Origin: a virus
Length of the DNA: 20,699 nucleotides
Direction: 5' to 3' (one strand)
Virus record (IMG/VR): IMGVR_UViG_3300037071_001769
Span: 1-20,699 of that record
A program made the translations under genes and the position numbers. The stretch's first letter is position 1, and the number at the start of each line of letters is the position of its first letter. The notes under the pieces were generated by a model, which was given only the letters and a program-made list of their open reading frames with translations, was not told the DNA's origin and searched no databases. Below are positions 6,222 to 13,947 of this stretch, in pieces.

Positions 6222-6299
6222 CCCATGCCATGGGCTGTCTCACCTTGGGAATGTGGTAGCTCCCATGTCATGGGCACTTGGGAGCTCCCATGTCATGGA
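6222..6299. repeat. three CCCATGNCATGGR dyads inside a longer direct repeat
   Basis: CCCATGCCATGGG (6222-6234), CCCATGTCATGGG (6262-6274) and CCCATGTCATGGA (6287-6299) are palindromes with a single central base. The last two lie in near-identical 24-base units (AGCTCCCATGTCATGG plus RCACTTGG) spaced 25 bases apart. They look like binding sites for a dimeric regulator. Confidence 0.65.
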
Positions 6300-6643
6300 C
6301 ACTTGGCTGCGAGATCCGGTCGGGGCGGGTCCCATAAACCATTGGCACTAAGTTGCTGGTGCCCCCACAGTCCATCAAACACGCCGCTCAGAAAGCCGAG
6401 TGCGGTGGAGCCGTATTTAGACACGGCAGACCAGAACAAAACCTCAGAAATACCAGCAGATGTAATTACTATAGTTCTCTTCTTTTTAGAGTTGTTGTAG
6501 GTAGTAGTAGTAGTAGGAACCTACTTACGCACAGGCGTATACGCGCGGTGACACACGCACGCGTATAGTCAGTTCCGCGCGACCCTACCGTATTTAGTGC
6601 AATAGGTGTTGGGGGGCCCCAGCTGGCGAGGTAGGATGGGGTC

Positions 6644-7159
6644 ATGCCGAGAAACCAGTTCGAGGAGTTCAACAAGCGGATGAGGCTTCTGGCGCGTGAA
6701 GCGGAGAAGCCGATGCCGGAGGGTGACACGTTGCCGGAGCCGTTCCGGGGCAAGACCTTCAGTGAGCTCGGTCCGACCGAGAGGATCGTGTTCCAGGTGA
6801 ACAAGATGATCGGGGTGAACTGGCTCGCCATCATGGAGCTGGATGCGGCCGTCGCCGCGTGGCGGTGGAACCAGCTCAACTCGCGATGCTCGTTCCATGC
6901 GTCACGCACGAACGTCATCCGGTTGATGGCACAGATCGAGTGGCGAGTGAGGCAGCGGTGCGAAGATGCCTACAAGCCTGGAGGCCTCAAGTCGGATGAC
7001 CCGTTCATCGCCCTCATGCGCGAGGTCAACGAGGTGATGACCCGGCTCCCTTCACCCGGCCCTGGACGACCGGGGCGGAAGGCTGGAATCAGCCCAGCCC
7101 GCAACCCGGAACGGATGACCCTGGAAGAGATCATGCCGGAGAGCTTGGATCGGTTGTGA
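6644..7159 (+). CDS. hypothetical protein, first gene of the rightward operon (171 aa)
   Basis: The protein is helical and basic in its centre (VAAWRWNQLNSRCSFHASR), with a Pro/Gly/Arg-rich linker (SPGPGRPGRKAG) near residue 140 and a short acidic helix at the end. TAGGA lies seven bases before ATG 6644. Its place just before the terminase genes and the flexible basic tail would suit a packaging accessory or DNA-binding protein, but I recognise no domain and do not assign one. Its TGA overlaps a GTG at 7156 that starts only a short, poorly supported frame. Confidence 0.7.
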   Translation: MPRNQFEEFNKRMRLLAREAEKPMPEGDTLPEPFRGKTFSELGPTERIVFQVNKMIGVNWLAIMELDAAVAAWRWNQLNSRCSFHASRTNVIRLMAQIEWRVRQRCEDAYKPGGLKSDDPFIALMREVNEVMTRLPSPGPGRPGRKAGISPARNPERMTLEEIMPESLDRL

Positions 7160-7202
7160 ATCCACTTGAAGTTCTCAAGCAGACATGCTTCTATCCCCGC
7201 CG

Positions 7203-7664
7203 ATGGCACGCCGCCGACGGAATCCTGAGCAGCAGTCGAACCGCGTGGCCGTGGGACAACCCGCTGCTTTGGACGCCCTTCCCGTCGGCGGCGCGCCGTC
7301 TCTCAACCATGACACACCAACCGATGAGCCCATCCACCCTGGACGCAATCGCGTGCCGCGACGAGCCATCCGCAAGCGGGTGTTCAAGGATGGGGACCAC
7401 GTGCTGATGGCGGTCTCGGATGGCACGACGGCGCCGAAGAACTCGCTGCTCTGGATCCCTGGTGTCCCGAAGTTCAGCCATCGGCTGCTGCTCGATCGCT
7501 GGCTGAAACGCACTGACCACCGTGCGCTGCTCGTCCCCTACGCGCGCATCGCTCAGGTCCGCTTCGTCAACGTCTACCAACCCACCGAGCAAGCGCGAAG
7601 GTCGGTGACTCTGAACACCTCACGCAAGCACATGGTGAATGAACCCGAGGCCGAGGACGAGTGA
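7203..7664 (+). CDS. hypothetical basic protein (153 aa)
   Basis: The likely start is MARRRRNPEQQSN at 7203; an ATG at 7185 adds six residues. Neither has a clear ribosome binding site. A Pro-rich, probably disordered N-terminal ~50 residues is followed by a beta-rich body (HVLMAVSDGTTAPKNSLLWI, LLVPYARIAQVRFVNVY) and an acidic end. The gene ends in GTGA, coupling it to the RNA ligase. No family is recognised. Confidence 0.6.
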   Translation: MARRRRNPEQQSNRVAVGQPAALDALPVGGAPSLNHDTPTDEPIHPGRNRVPRRAIRKRVFKDGDHVLMAVSDGTTAPKNSLLWIPGVPKFSHRLLLDRWLKRTDHRALLVPYARIAQVRFVNVYQPTEQARRSVTLNTSRKHMVNEPEAEDE

Positions 7665-8224
7665 AGAAGATCCCCACGCTGTTCGTGCGCAACTCGTCGG
7701 ACCGGAGTCTCGTGACCGACGAGATCGCGGTTCCCTTGGATGTTTACCGGGCGATCAAGGAGCGAGGAATCGCTAGACGCAAGTGGGACGGGACGTGCTG
7801 CATGGTGCGCGATGGCGTGCTTCTCAAGCGCTACACGCACAAGGTCGGTCGCGGCGAACCACCATTCCAGTTCGAGCCAGCAACCGAAGTCGACCCGGTC
7901 ACCGGCAAGCAGGAGGGATGGCTGCCGGTGAGCAGCGATGACCCTGCTGATGACTGGCATCGCGAAGCGTTGCGCGCTCACTTCGGCATCCCGCCTGATG
8001 GGACCTACGAGCTGGTCGGGCCGAAGGTGCAGGGGAACCCAGAGAAGTGCCAAGGACACGCCCTCGTGCGTCATGCTTCAACGGAGACGTTGATCGTTGA
8101 TGATCTGACGGTCGAAGGCCTGCGTGACCAGCTGGCAGTTCTCGACTGGGAAGGTTTGGTCTTCTATCTCGGAGACCAGCCAGTAGCGAAGATCAAGAAG
8201 CGTGACCTTGGACTCGAACGATGA
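7661..8224 (+). CDS. RNA ligase, DUF5565/RLIG1-like
   Basis: The 187-residue protein has the ordered motifs of a covalent nucleotidyltransferase ligase. Motif I is RRKWDGTC with the candidate adenylated Lys at residue 41, a downstream basic patch is LLKRYTHK (54-61), a motif III-like strand is YELVGPK (116-122), motif IV is WEGLVF (163-168) and motif V is AKIKK (176-180). The head IPTLFVR and GPKVQGNPE fit the DUF5565 family, which includes the human RNA ligase RLIG1 and many phage proteins. The family joins RNA ends using ATP. Phage RNA ligases can reverse tRNA cleavage by host defences; that role here is inferred. GTG 7661 overlaps the previous TGA, with GAGGACGA upstream. Confidence 0.85.
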   Translation: MKKIPTLFVRNSSDRSLVTDEIAVPLDVYRAIKERGIARRKWDGTCCMVRDGVLLKRYTHKVGRGEPPFQFEPATEVDPVTGKQEGWLPVSSDDPADDWHREALRAHFGIPPDGTYELVGPKVQGNPEKCQGHALVRHASTETLIVDDLTVEGLRDQLAVLDWEGLVFYLGDQPVAKIKKRDLGLER

Positions 8225-8457
8225 CCAACCCCGAACAGATTCAGATCACCGCTGACGAGCTGCCTCTTGTGCGACGATTCCTCGCGGAGCATCGGGCAAG
8301 GAAGTCCCTCCAGGTTGAGTTCAACCCGACTGATGGTTGGGCCCGACTGATGATGTGCTGCGAGAGGATCGCCAAGGAGGTCGATTTCCTTCAGAGGAAA
8401 CTCAACGAGATCGAACTGAAGATCGACCAGTTCGTCTTCAGCCAGACCGGTGAATGA
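8221..8457 (+). CDS. small coiled-coil protein (78 aa)
   Basis: ATG 8221 overlaps the ligase stop as ATGA. The second half (IAKEVDFLQRKLNEIELKIDQF) is a clear heptad-type amphipathic helix and probably dimerises or binds a partner. The first half is polar. Lying directly before the small terminase and overlapping it by eight bases, it may work with the ligase or the terminase; neither is shown. Confidence 0.7.
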   Translation: MTNPEQIQITADELPLVRRFLAEHRARKSLQVEFNPTDGWARLMMCCERIAKEVDFLQRKLNEIELKIDQFVFSQTGE

Positions 8458-9280
8458 CGCGGCACCAACAGACGCAGAGGATCAAGGCGAAGCGTCAAGC
8501 GGCAGCGATGAGCCGTTCACAACCCTCACCTCCACTGCCACCCGAAAGCTCAAGACCAAGCCACGATCCGATGGAGCACAGATCGTGGATCCAAAAGCTC
8601 GTGAGCTGGTTACGAAAGCGGCGCAAGCGGCCGGCCTAGATCTCAGTCAGCTCATCGATCTGATCGTCGACTCTGGACTGCTCGCGGTGCCGCCGCCGCC
8701 CAGTCAGATCACGGAGAGCATGTCGCTCGGTGAGCTTGGTCGCTTGCTGCACAACCATGCAGCACAGGTCGACGCGAGCGATCGGGTCAAGTGGTTCGCT
8801 GACCTGATGCCCAAGCAACGCATCGCGCTTGTTGTCGCGTTGCGTCATGACGGGTTCGCGGCGCAGACGATCTGCCAGGACTTCGGGCTCAGCCTGTCCG
8901 ATGTCACGAGGACCTACACCGAATACGCGGACCGGCTAGGCGAGCAGGTGATCTCAGTCCGCCTCTCGTCGATCGCCGGCATGATCGAACTCGCTGCGCA
9001 ACGAGCGCAACAGGGGTCGGTCGAGAAAGGAGATTGGGGCACTTACTGGCGGATCGAGAAGGACAAGCTCGGAATGCTCCAGGATCTCGGTATCGTGCGT
9101 CGCGCCATCTCGCAGGTCGAGGTGACGCACAAGCTCGATGATGCGCAGGCCGCAGAGATCAAGCGTATGGTTGATCTGCAACGCAAGATCGAAACGCGCA
9201 AGGAGGAGATCAAGATGATCGATGCTGAGGTTGTTGGTGGCGACGCGATGCCGGTCGAGGACAACGATGCACGAGAATAG
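8450..9280 (+). CDS. terS: probable terminase small subunit (276 aa)
   Basis: The Ser/Thr-rich N-terminus is probably disordered. Around residues 123-165 a helix-turn-helix-like region (QRIALVVALRHDGF then AQTICQDFGLSLSDVTRTY) resembles those of small terminases, which recognise the packaging site. The C-terminal quarter is a long charged helix (AAEIKRMVDLQRKIETRKEE), compatible with the oligomerisation or TerL-binding part. The call rests on this layout and on lying upstream of TerL, although four genes away. It could also be another HTH protein. The GTG start at 8450 overlaps the preceding gene. Confidence 0.55.
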   Translation: MNDAAPTDAEDQGEASSGSDEPFTTLTSTATRKLKTKPRSDGAQIVDPKARELVTKAAQAAGLDLSQLIDLIVDSGLLAVPPPPSQITESMSLGELGRLLHNHAAQVDASDRVKWFADLMPKQRIALVVALRHDGFAAQTICQDFGLSLSDVTRTYTEYADRLGEQVISVRLSSIAGMIELAAQRAQQGSVEKGDWGTYWRIEKDKLGMLQDLGIVRRAISQVEVTHKLDDAQAAEIKRMVDLQRKIETRKEEIKMIDAEVVGGDAMPVEDNDARE

Positions 9281-9773
9281 CTTGGCGCTGATGGACGGCT
9301 TGCTCGGTCGGCGCAACCATCAGGGATCGACCGTGCTCGACGTCGGTAGCTACGACGTCAACGGCACGTATCGGGAGGTCTGCAAGAAGCACGGGCTCGT
9401 TTACGTTGGCTTCGACATCGCGCCGGGGCCGAACGTGATGATCTGCGCAACCAGTCTCGCTGGAGTCGCGAGCGAATCGTTCGACATCGTGATCTCCGGG
9501 CAGATGTTGGAGCACGATCGTCATCCACACTCGTCGGTGCTGCACATGAAACGCATCGTCAAGGCTGAGGGATGGGTGATCCTGATCGCGCCGCGCGAGA
9601 TCCCGGAGCACAAGCACCCGATCGACTGCTGGCGCTTCCTCCCAGACGGCATGCGCGTGCTGCTTGAAGGTTTCGAGGACATCGATGCTGGTGTCTACAA
9701 CGGCATCGACACCTACGGCGTCGGGCGCAAGCCGGTCGGCTACCGTGAACGCATGTCCATCGTGGAGGAATGA
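9267..9773 (+). CDS. class I SAM-dependent methyltransferase
   Basis: The Rossmann-type motifs are in order: motif I VLDVGSYDVNG at about 23-33, the acidic end of strand 2 in YVGFDIAPG at about 46-54 (Asp50), and motif post-II/IV FDIVISGQMLEH at about 72-83. The protein resembles Methyltransf_11-like enzymes that often accompany glycosyltransferases and methylate sugars or lipids. Position next to two glycosyltransferases supports a sugar-modifying role, but the substrate cannot be read from sequence. I start at ATG 9267 (GAGG six bases upstream); it overlaps the end of the previous gene by 14 bases. A longer in-frame start at 9222 would lie deeper within that gene and is less likely. Confidence 0.85.
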   Translation: MHENSLALMDGLLGRRNHQGSTVLDVGSYDVNGTYREVCKKHGLVYVGFDIAPGPNVMICATSLAGVASESFDIVISGQMLEHDRHPHSSVLHMKRIVKAEGWVILIAPREIPEHKHPIDCWRFLPDGMRVLLEGFEDIDAGVYNGIDTYGVGRKPVGYRERMSIVEE

Positions 9774-10540
9774 TCGTGATCGACCACCTCACCCTCTGCA
9801 TGAGCTACTACGACCAGCCCGAGATGTTCAAGGAGCAGTGTCGGAATTGGATGTCATGGTCCGATGAGTCAGCGAAGAAGTTGACGATTGTGCTGAGTGA
9901 CGACTGCAGCAAGATTCATCCTCTGGTGATTCCTGATGAACTCAGGGAGAAGGTTGGCAAGGTTGTTCATCTGCGCGTGCTCGATGACATTCCGTGGAAC
10001 GACATGGGGTCGCGCAATCTGTGCTTCAAGCACGCGGAAGGATGGTGCTACGCGATGGACCAGGACCACCTTCTGCGCGAGGACTCGTTCAAGGCGCTGA
10101 TGGCGACTCACCTGGATCGCCCGCGCGTTTACCACTTGAAGTGCCGGTTGGCGAACAACCCAGCTGTCGTGATGACGACCAACCAGAACATGTATGTCAT
10201 TCATCGTGATGACTTCTGGGGAGTCGGTGGCTACTGCGAGGAGTTTGCTGGAGGCTACGGCTACAGCGACTCACTCCTGTTCAAGACAATCGAGACCTTG
10301 ACTGGTCTGCATGCTTTCCTGCTGGATATCTGGCTGGAGCACTACACGCTTGGCGGCATTCCATCCCAGTTCCCTGGTGGTGAGGGGGTCATCATCAGTG
10401 ACGGATCGGTGTTCCATCTCGATCGATCACTCACGCGGAACATGCCGATCTGGCAAGCGCTGAAGAAACTTCCGGCTGACGACATCGTTCGCCGAGCAAC
10501 GGCGACACGACTCAAGTTCAAGTGGGAGTTGGTCAAGTGA
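9770..10540 (+). CDS. GT-A (family 2-like) glycosyltransferase
   Basis: The N-terminal strand IDHLTLCMSYYDQPEMF and LTIVLSDDCS (about 38-47) form the nucleotide-sugar-binding half. The metal-binding DxD appears as MDQDH (about 96-100), and the acceptor-side segment GVGGYCEEFAGGYGYSD (about 151-167) matches the family-2/family-27 C-terminal half. The enzyme probably moves a sugar from a nucleotide donor to a protein or glycan acceptor in the cytoplasm. ATG 9770 overlaps the methyltransferase stop; GTG 9776 is an alternative with better spacing from GGAGG. Confidence 0.85.
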   Translation: MIVIDHLTLCMSYYDQPEMFKEQCRNWMSWSDESAKKLTIVLSDDCSKIHPLVIPDELREKVGKVVHLRVLDDIPWNDMGSRNLCFKHAEGWCYAMDQDHLLREDSFKALMATHLDRPRVYHLKCRLANNPAVVMTTNQNMYVIHRDDFWGVGGYCEEFAGGYGYSDSLLFKTIETLTGLHAFLLDIWLEHYTLGGIPSQFPGGEGVIISDGSVFHLDRSLTRNMPIWQALKKLPADDIVRRATATRLKFKWELVK

Positions 10541-11244
10541 TCCTTGTCGTGAGTTGCGGAACTGGCGACGAGGAGATGACCAGGATGACCGAGACCATGC
10601 TCGGCCAGTTGGCTCTGAGCTTGGAGGAGGTCAAGGCGAGCTGGGATGGCGTGTTCGTTGCGCAGGGCATGAAGCGGCCGCCGATGTCGCGGTTCACGTG
10701 GTTCATCGAGAGGAAGAACCTTGGGTTCGCCAAGGGGATGAACCTGAGCTTTCAGGCCGGAATCACGCGACACGCTGAACCTCCGTCGCACGTGCTGTGC
10801 ATCAACAACGACGTGGAGATGCCGAACAGCGATTGGTTGAAGCTGCTGCTCGATGTTGATGATGGTCACGTCCTTGCGCCGACGACCGATTCGACGGCGA
10901 CACCAGCGCAGCAAGCATCTGGGCCTGAGACTCGTGATCCGGTGTGCGTTCCTGTAACTCCCGCGATCGCATGGCTGATGCCATGGTCGAAGGTCGAGCA
11001 GTTGCGCGAGAAGCTCGGACCGAACAAGCTGTTCGACGAACGGTTCGGGATGGCGTGGGGCGAGGACGGCTACAACTCAGCGATCTGGCAGCAGCACGAC
11101 CAGACACCATTCAAGGTTGTGCCTAGGTCGTGGATCAAACACCTCGGCTCACGAACCAGTCGGCACATCCCTGATGCCGACAAGATGCGGTCTTACCACG
11201 CATCCGTGAAGGCAATCCGTGAAGACCTCAACCCTCACGCCTGA
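10537..11244 (+). CDS. second GT-A (family 2-like) glycosyltransferase
   Basis: The motif RKNLGFAKGMNLSF (about 59-72) is the typical N-x-G-x-x-x-x-N loop of rhamnosyl-type GT2 enzymes. VLCINNDVEMPNSDWL (about 86-101) holds the metal-binding acidic pair, and FGMAWGEDGYNSAIWQ further on is the catalytic-base region. At 235 residues it is compact, with no membrane segment. The GTG start at 10537 overlaps the previous stop, with GGGAG eight bases upstream. The last 26 bases lie within the TerL coding region. Confidence 0.85.
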   Translation: MILVVSCGTGDEEMTRMTETMLGQLALSLEEVKASWDGVFVAQGMKRPPMSRFTWFIERKNLGFAKGMNLSFQAGITRHAEPPSHVLCINNDVEMPNSDWLKLLLDVDDGHVLAPTTDSTATPAQQASGPETRDPVCVPVTPAIAWLMPWSKVEQLREKLGPNKLFDERFGMAWGEDGYNSAIWQQHDQTPFKVVPRSWIKHLGSRTSRHIPDADKMRSYHASVKAIREDLNPHA

Positions 11245-12895
11245 GCAGCTTCGCCAAGAGCGCTTGCGTCTTGAGCGCGAGTATTACTTGTCGGACGAAG
11301 GATTCCTCGACTTCGTGCGCGACAGTGGCGCTGCACCAGATGCGCAACTGCAACCTCACGGGCGCTACGCGCAGGAGATCATTACGTGGCGCGGCGAGCC
11401 AGACCCAGAGAGCAAGGGTCGGATCATCTACAAGTGGAAGTTGGTGCTGTGGCCCCGCGGCTCGTTCAAGTCGCAGGTGTTCAACGTTGGCCACGTGTGC
11501 TGGCTGATCGCCAAGGATCCAAACCGCCGCATCCTCGTGGCGTCCGAGACCAGCAAGCAGGCGAAGGACTTCGTCGAGAAGGCGAAGGAGATCATCGATT
11601 CAGAGTGGTATCGCGAACGGTTCGGCGTGCATCGTGGGATCGATTGGCGTCAAGGACGATTCACGTCAGCGCTGCGCACCAGAAAGGAGATCAAGGAACC
11701 GACGCTGCAGGCAACAGGTGTCGGCGAGGTGCGCACCGGGATGCACTGGGACGACGTGTTCATGGACGACGTGTGCTCGCAGGAGAACACGCGCACGCCG
11801 GAAGCCATCGAGAACCTGTGGAACTGGTTCGGCGAGACGCTTGCCCAGCTTGACCCGGGATGTCGTCTGTTCGTGATCGGAACGCTGCACCACTACGCTG
11901 ACATCTACTGCCGGATCCAGAAGGAGCCGGAGATCAAGAAGCTGTTCGACATCTCGATCCATTCATGGCGAGAGAAGGATGGAGCGCTGTTCTTTCCTGG
12001 TCGCATCACCGAGAGGTTCATCGCGCAGCAGAAGGCGATCATGCCTCCACGCTTGTTCGCTTGCTTCTACGAGAACAGGCCGACGACAGGCGAAGACCAG
12101 CTCTTCAAGCCTGAATACTTTCGCGTGATCCTGGACCGCGATGTTCCGGACAATGTGTGGACCTACATCCTCACGGACTTCGCGTTCATCGCCGAAGAGA
12201 AGAAGAAGGGACGCGCGGATCGTTGCGCGTTCTGGGTTGTGTCGATCGACTGCAACAGAGACGCCTACGTGCGTGACTTCTACGTTGGCCGATGGAAGCC
12301 ATCGGACTCCGTGCGGATCGTGTGCGACCTGTGGGATCGTTACCAGTATTTGAACCTCAAGGCGGTTGGCTTGGAGGACACGGCGCACAAGGAGTTGCTG
12401 TCCACGCTCTTCGATGAAGTGCGTAGGCAGACCTTCACTCGGCCGAAGCTGGTTCCTGTCACGGGACGGAGTCAGGAGGTGAAGGATCGTCGGATCGAGG
12501 CGATCGAGCCGCGCTTCAGGGCTGGCAACATCTACTTCGTGCAGTCCTTGCGCGACAACATGCGCAAGTGGAAGCCGTTGGTTGACGAGATGGTCGAGTG
12601 GCCCTACAGCCAGCACGACGACATCCCTGATGCGATCAGTGATCTCGACAAGCGCGATGCGAATGGGAAGCTGTTCTTCCCTCACCCGGCTCCTGGATGG
12701 CGCTCGTCAGCAGCAAGGCCGAGGCACCAGCCAGTGACCATCGATGGAAAGTGGAACGAAGATCGCGCCTACCCAGCGAGGGACTCTGTTCGTCGCGATC
12801 AGCAAGGTGGTGACTTTTGGAGAGAAGCAGGTCGAAATCAAAGCAGCCAAGTCAGCAAGCATCTGAGATCGCCGGATTCGCGGAAGACGTCTTGA
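11219..12895 (+). CDS. terL: terminase large subunit
   Basis: The ATPase half has a Walker A-like WPRGSFKS at about 78-85, a Walker B WDDVFMDD at about 177-184, and a coupling-motif region near VIGTLHHY at about 220-227. The nuclease half has the acidic residues expected of an RNase H-like fold: YILTDFAF, VGLEDTAHKE, and HDDIPDAISDLD near residues 464-475. The protein powers DNA packaging into the prohead and cuts the concatemer. The start is GTG 11219 with GAAGG upstream, inside the end of the second glycosyltransferase gene. The last ~25 residues overlap the next gene in another frame and look like an unconserved tail. Confidence 0.95.
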   Translation: MKTSTLTPEQLRQERLRLEREYYLSDEGFLDFVRDSGAAPDAQLQPHGRYAQEIITWRGEPDPESKGRIIYKWKLVLWPRGSFKSQVFNVGHVCWLIAKDPNRRILVASETSKQAKDFVEKAKEIIDSEWYRERFGVHRGIDWRQGRFTSALRTRKEIKEPTLQATGVGEVRTGMHWDDVFMDDVCSQENTRTPEAIENLWNWFGETLAQLDPGCRLFVIGTLHHYADIYCRIQKEPEIKKLFDISIHSWREKDGALFFPGRITERFIAQQKAIMPPRLFACFYENRPTTGEDQLFKPEYFRVILDRDVPDNVWTYILTDFAFIAEEKKKGRADRCAFWVVSIDCNRDAYVRDFYVGRWKPSDSVRIVCDLWDRYQYLNLKAVGLEDTAHKELLSTLFDEVRRQTFTRPKLVPVTGRSQEVKDRRIEAIEPRFRAGNIYFVQSLRDNMRKWKPLVDEMVEWPYSQHDDIPDAISDLDKRDANGKLFFPHPAPGWRSSAARPRHQPVTIDGKWNEDRAYPARDSVRRDQQGGDFWREAGRNQSSQVSKHLRSPDSRKTS

Positions 12896-13197
12896 GGCGT
12901 CGCTACAAGGATGCCGACTGGATCCATCAGGTTGTATCGATGATCGAAGGATCGGTTGATCGAGCTGTTGCCCAGCTTTCAGGAAGCGTGGTGACGATGA
13001 ACGCCAAGCCGATTGGCAAGGGTGGTGAATACATCCTGCCTGCCAGGACAGCGCAGGAGATCGCAGAGACTCCGGCTGCTGACGATCAGCTCGTATCTGA
13101 TGCGATCGCTGAGGGCATCGATGTCGTTCGCGACCCTGCCAGACAGGCGAATCAGGTGACTCAGGTGAACCATGATGGAGACGAACTGTGGTCGTGA
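12817..13197 (+). CDS. hypothetical protein (126 aa), TTG start
   Basis: The frame begins with TTG at 12817, where AAGGTGG lies about seven bases upstream, inside the end of terL. The protein has a Ser/Lys/Gln-rich head. A helical section follows (EDVLRRRYKDADWIHQVVSM), and the C-terminal half is acidic (QEIAETPAADDQLVSDAIAE). No domain is recognised. An internal start after residue 60 (the MNAKPIGKGGEYILP segment) is a possible alternative. It overlaps the zinc-finger gene by ten bases. Confidence 0.65.
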   Translation: MERSRSKSKQPSQQASEIAGFAEDVLRRRYKDADWIHQVVSMIEGSVDRAVAQLSGSVVTMNAKPIGKGGEYILPARTAQEIAETPAADDQLVSDAIAEGIDVVRDPARQANQVTQVNHDGDELWS

Positions 13198-13403
13198 TCT
13201 CCATCAAGTGTCATGGTTGCAGCCGACAGCTCAAGATCGATGCGACGGTCTTGTTGCGTCGTGGACGACAGATCCATTTCTGCTCGCGAGCTTGCAACGC
13301 CAAATTCGTGGCTGAGCAGGGCGAGAAGCAGCGAGAAGCAAACTACGAAGAGGAGGAACGTGCTCGACATCATCGTGCCGTGCGTGAAGAAGGAGCTGGC
13401 TGA
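13188..13403 (+). CDS. small zinc-finger protein (71 aa)
   Basis: Two Cys pairs, KCHGCSR and FCSRACNAKF, are about 20 residues apart and together make a four-cysteine treble-clef or zinc-ribbon site. A charged helix follows (EKQREANYEEEERARHHR). GGAG lies seven bases before GTG 13188. The end of the gene overlaps the start of the following glycosyltransferase-like gene by 44 bases, and the ribosome binding site AGGAGG for that gene lies within this one. Confidence 0.7.
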   Translation: MVVISIKCHGCSRQLKIDATVLLRRGRQIHFCSRACNAKFVAEQGEKQREANYEEEERARHHRAVREEGAG

Positions 13404-13947
13404 TCTCGCGGATCACGTTGGCTACGGGCTCGTTCAGAACTTGAACGAGCAGACCGACGTCAAGTTCAGAATCGTTGTCTCGGTCAGTGGCGTTCGCAGG
13501 AACGATCTTGGACTTGTCGAGGCAGCGCTCGGTGCAGGAGCAGCGAAGTGGGCAATCGTCGAGTCATCCCCGACGATCAAACCGATGAACTTCATGGTGC
13601 AGCAAGCAGTCGAGCACTGTCGCCACAAGTTCGTTGCCGTTTGCAAGCCAGGGACGATAGTCGACGACAAGCAGTGGTTCGGGAAGATGCAGGTGCCGTT
13701 TCTCAAGGAGCCACGGTGCTACATCGTCGGCACGGACCCAAGTGTGCAGTCGATTGCGATGCATCCGGCAAGGCAGCGAGGCAACACGTTCGCTGACCTT
13801 GGGCCGCTCGCTCTCATCAAGCGGAGTGCGATCGACGACATGAAGTTCGAGGACGTTGACGGCACGGACTGGATTGAGAAGTTCGGGGCTGCCGCTGTGA
13901 AGAGCGGCGGCACGGTGTGGATGGCCCCAGGCGTCAGGGTGACGTGA
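13360..13947 (+). CDS. GT-A-like glycosyltransferase-related protein (195 aa)
   Basis: AGGAGGAAC precedes GTG 13360, and the protein then opens with MLDIIVPCVKKELADLADHV, typical of the first strand and helix of GT2-like folds. The centre (NFMVQQAVEHCRHKFVAVCKPGTIVDDKQW) matches the part that carries the donor-site acid, here VDD rather than a full DxD. At 195 residues it is shorter than most GT2 enzymes and lacks an obvious catalytic-base segment, so it may be a truncated or non-catalytic member. It is embedded in the sugar cassette. Confidence 0.65.
   Translation: MLDIIVPCVKKELADLADHVGYGLVQNLNEQTDVKFRIVVSVSGVRRNDLGLVEAALGAGAAKWAIVESSPTIKPMNFMVQQAVEHCRHKFVAVCKPGTIVDDKQWFGKMQVPFLKEPRCYIVGTDPSVQSIAMHPARQRGNTFADLGPLALIKRSAIDDMKFEDVDGTDWIEKFGAAAVKSGGTVWMAPGVRVT

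Larger units (their letters stand above)
6170..6643. other. non-coding control region between the divergent arms
   Basis: About 470 bases hold no convincing gene. The stretch contains three palindromic CCCATGNCATGGR sites (6222-6299) and an AT-richer segment (about 6418-6520). It also has a (TAG)n tract at 6510-6516 and flanks, the word CCGTATTTAG twice (6411-6420 and 6588-6597), GCGTATA twice (6536-6542 and 6561-6567), and GGGGCCCC just before the first rightward gene. The rightward promoter must lie in or near this region, but I found no clean -35/-10 pair. Its place before the terminase-side genes also makes it a candidate for a packaging or replication start, without direct evidence. Confidence 0.5.

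Noticed and set aside
6604-6640. cos or pac site around GGGGCCCC before the rightward genes
   Set aside because: Only position and a short palindrome suggest it; no cohesive end or terminase-binding repeat can be shown from this sequence.
7156-7407. 83-codon frame starting with GTG overlapping the previous stop
   Set aside because: The GTGA junction is attractive, but the rest looks like the shadow of the longer frame 7203-7664, which is coupled to the ligase gene.
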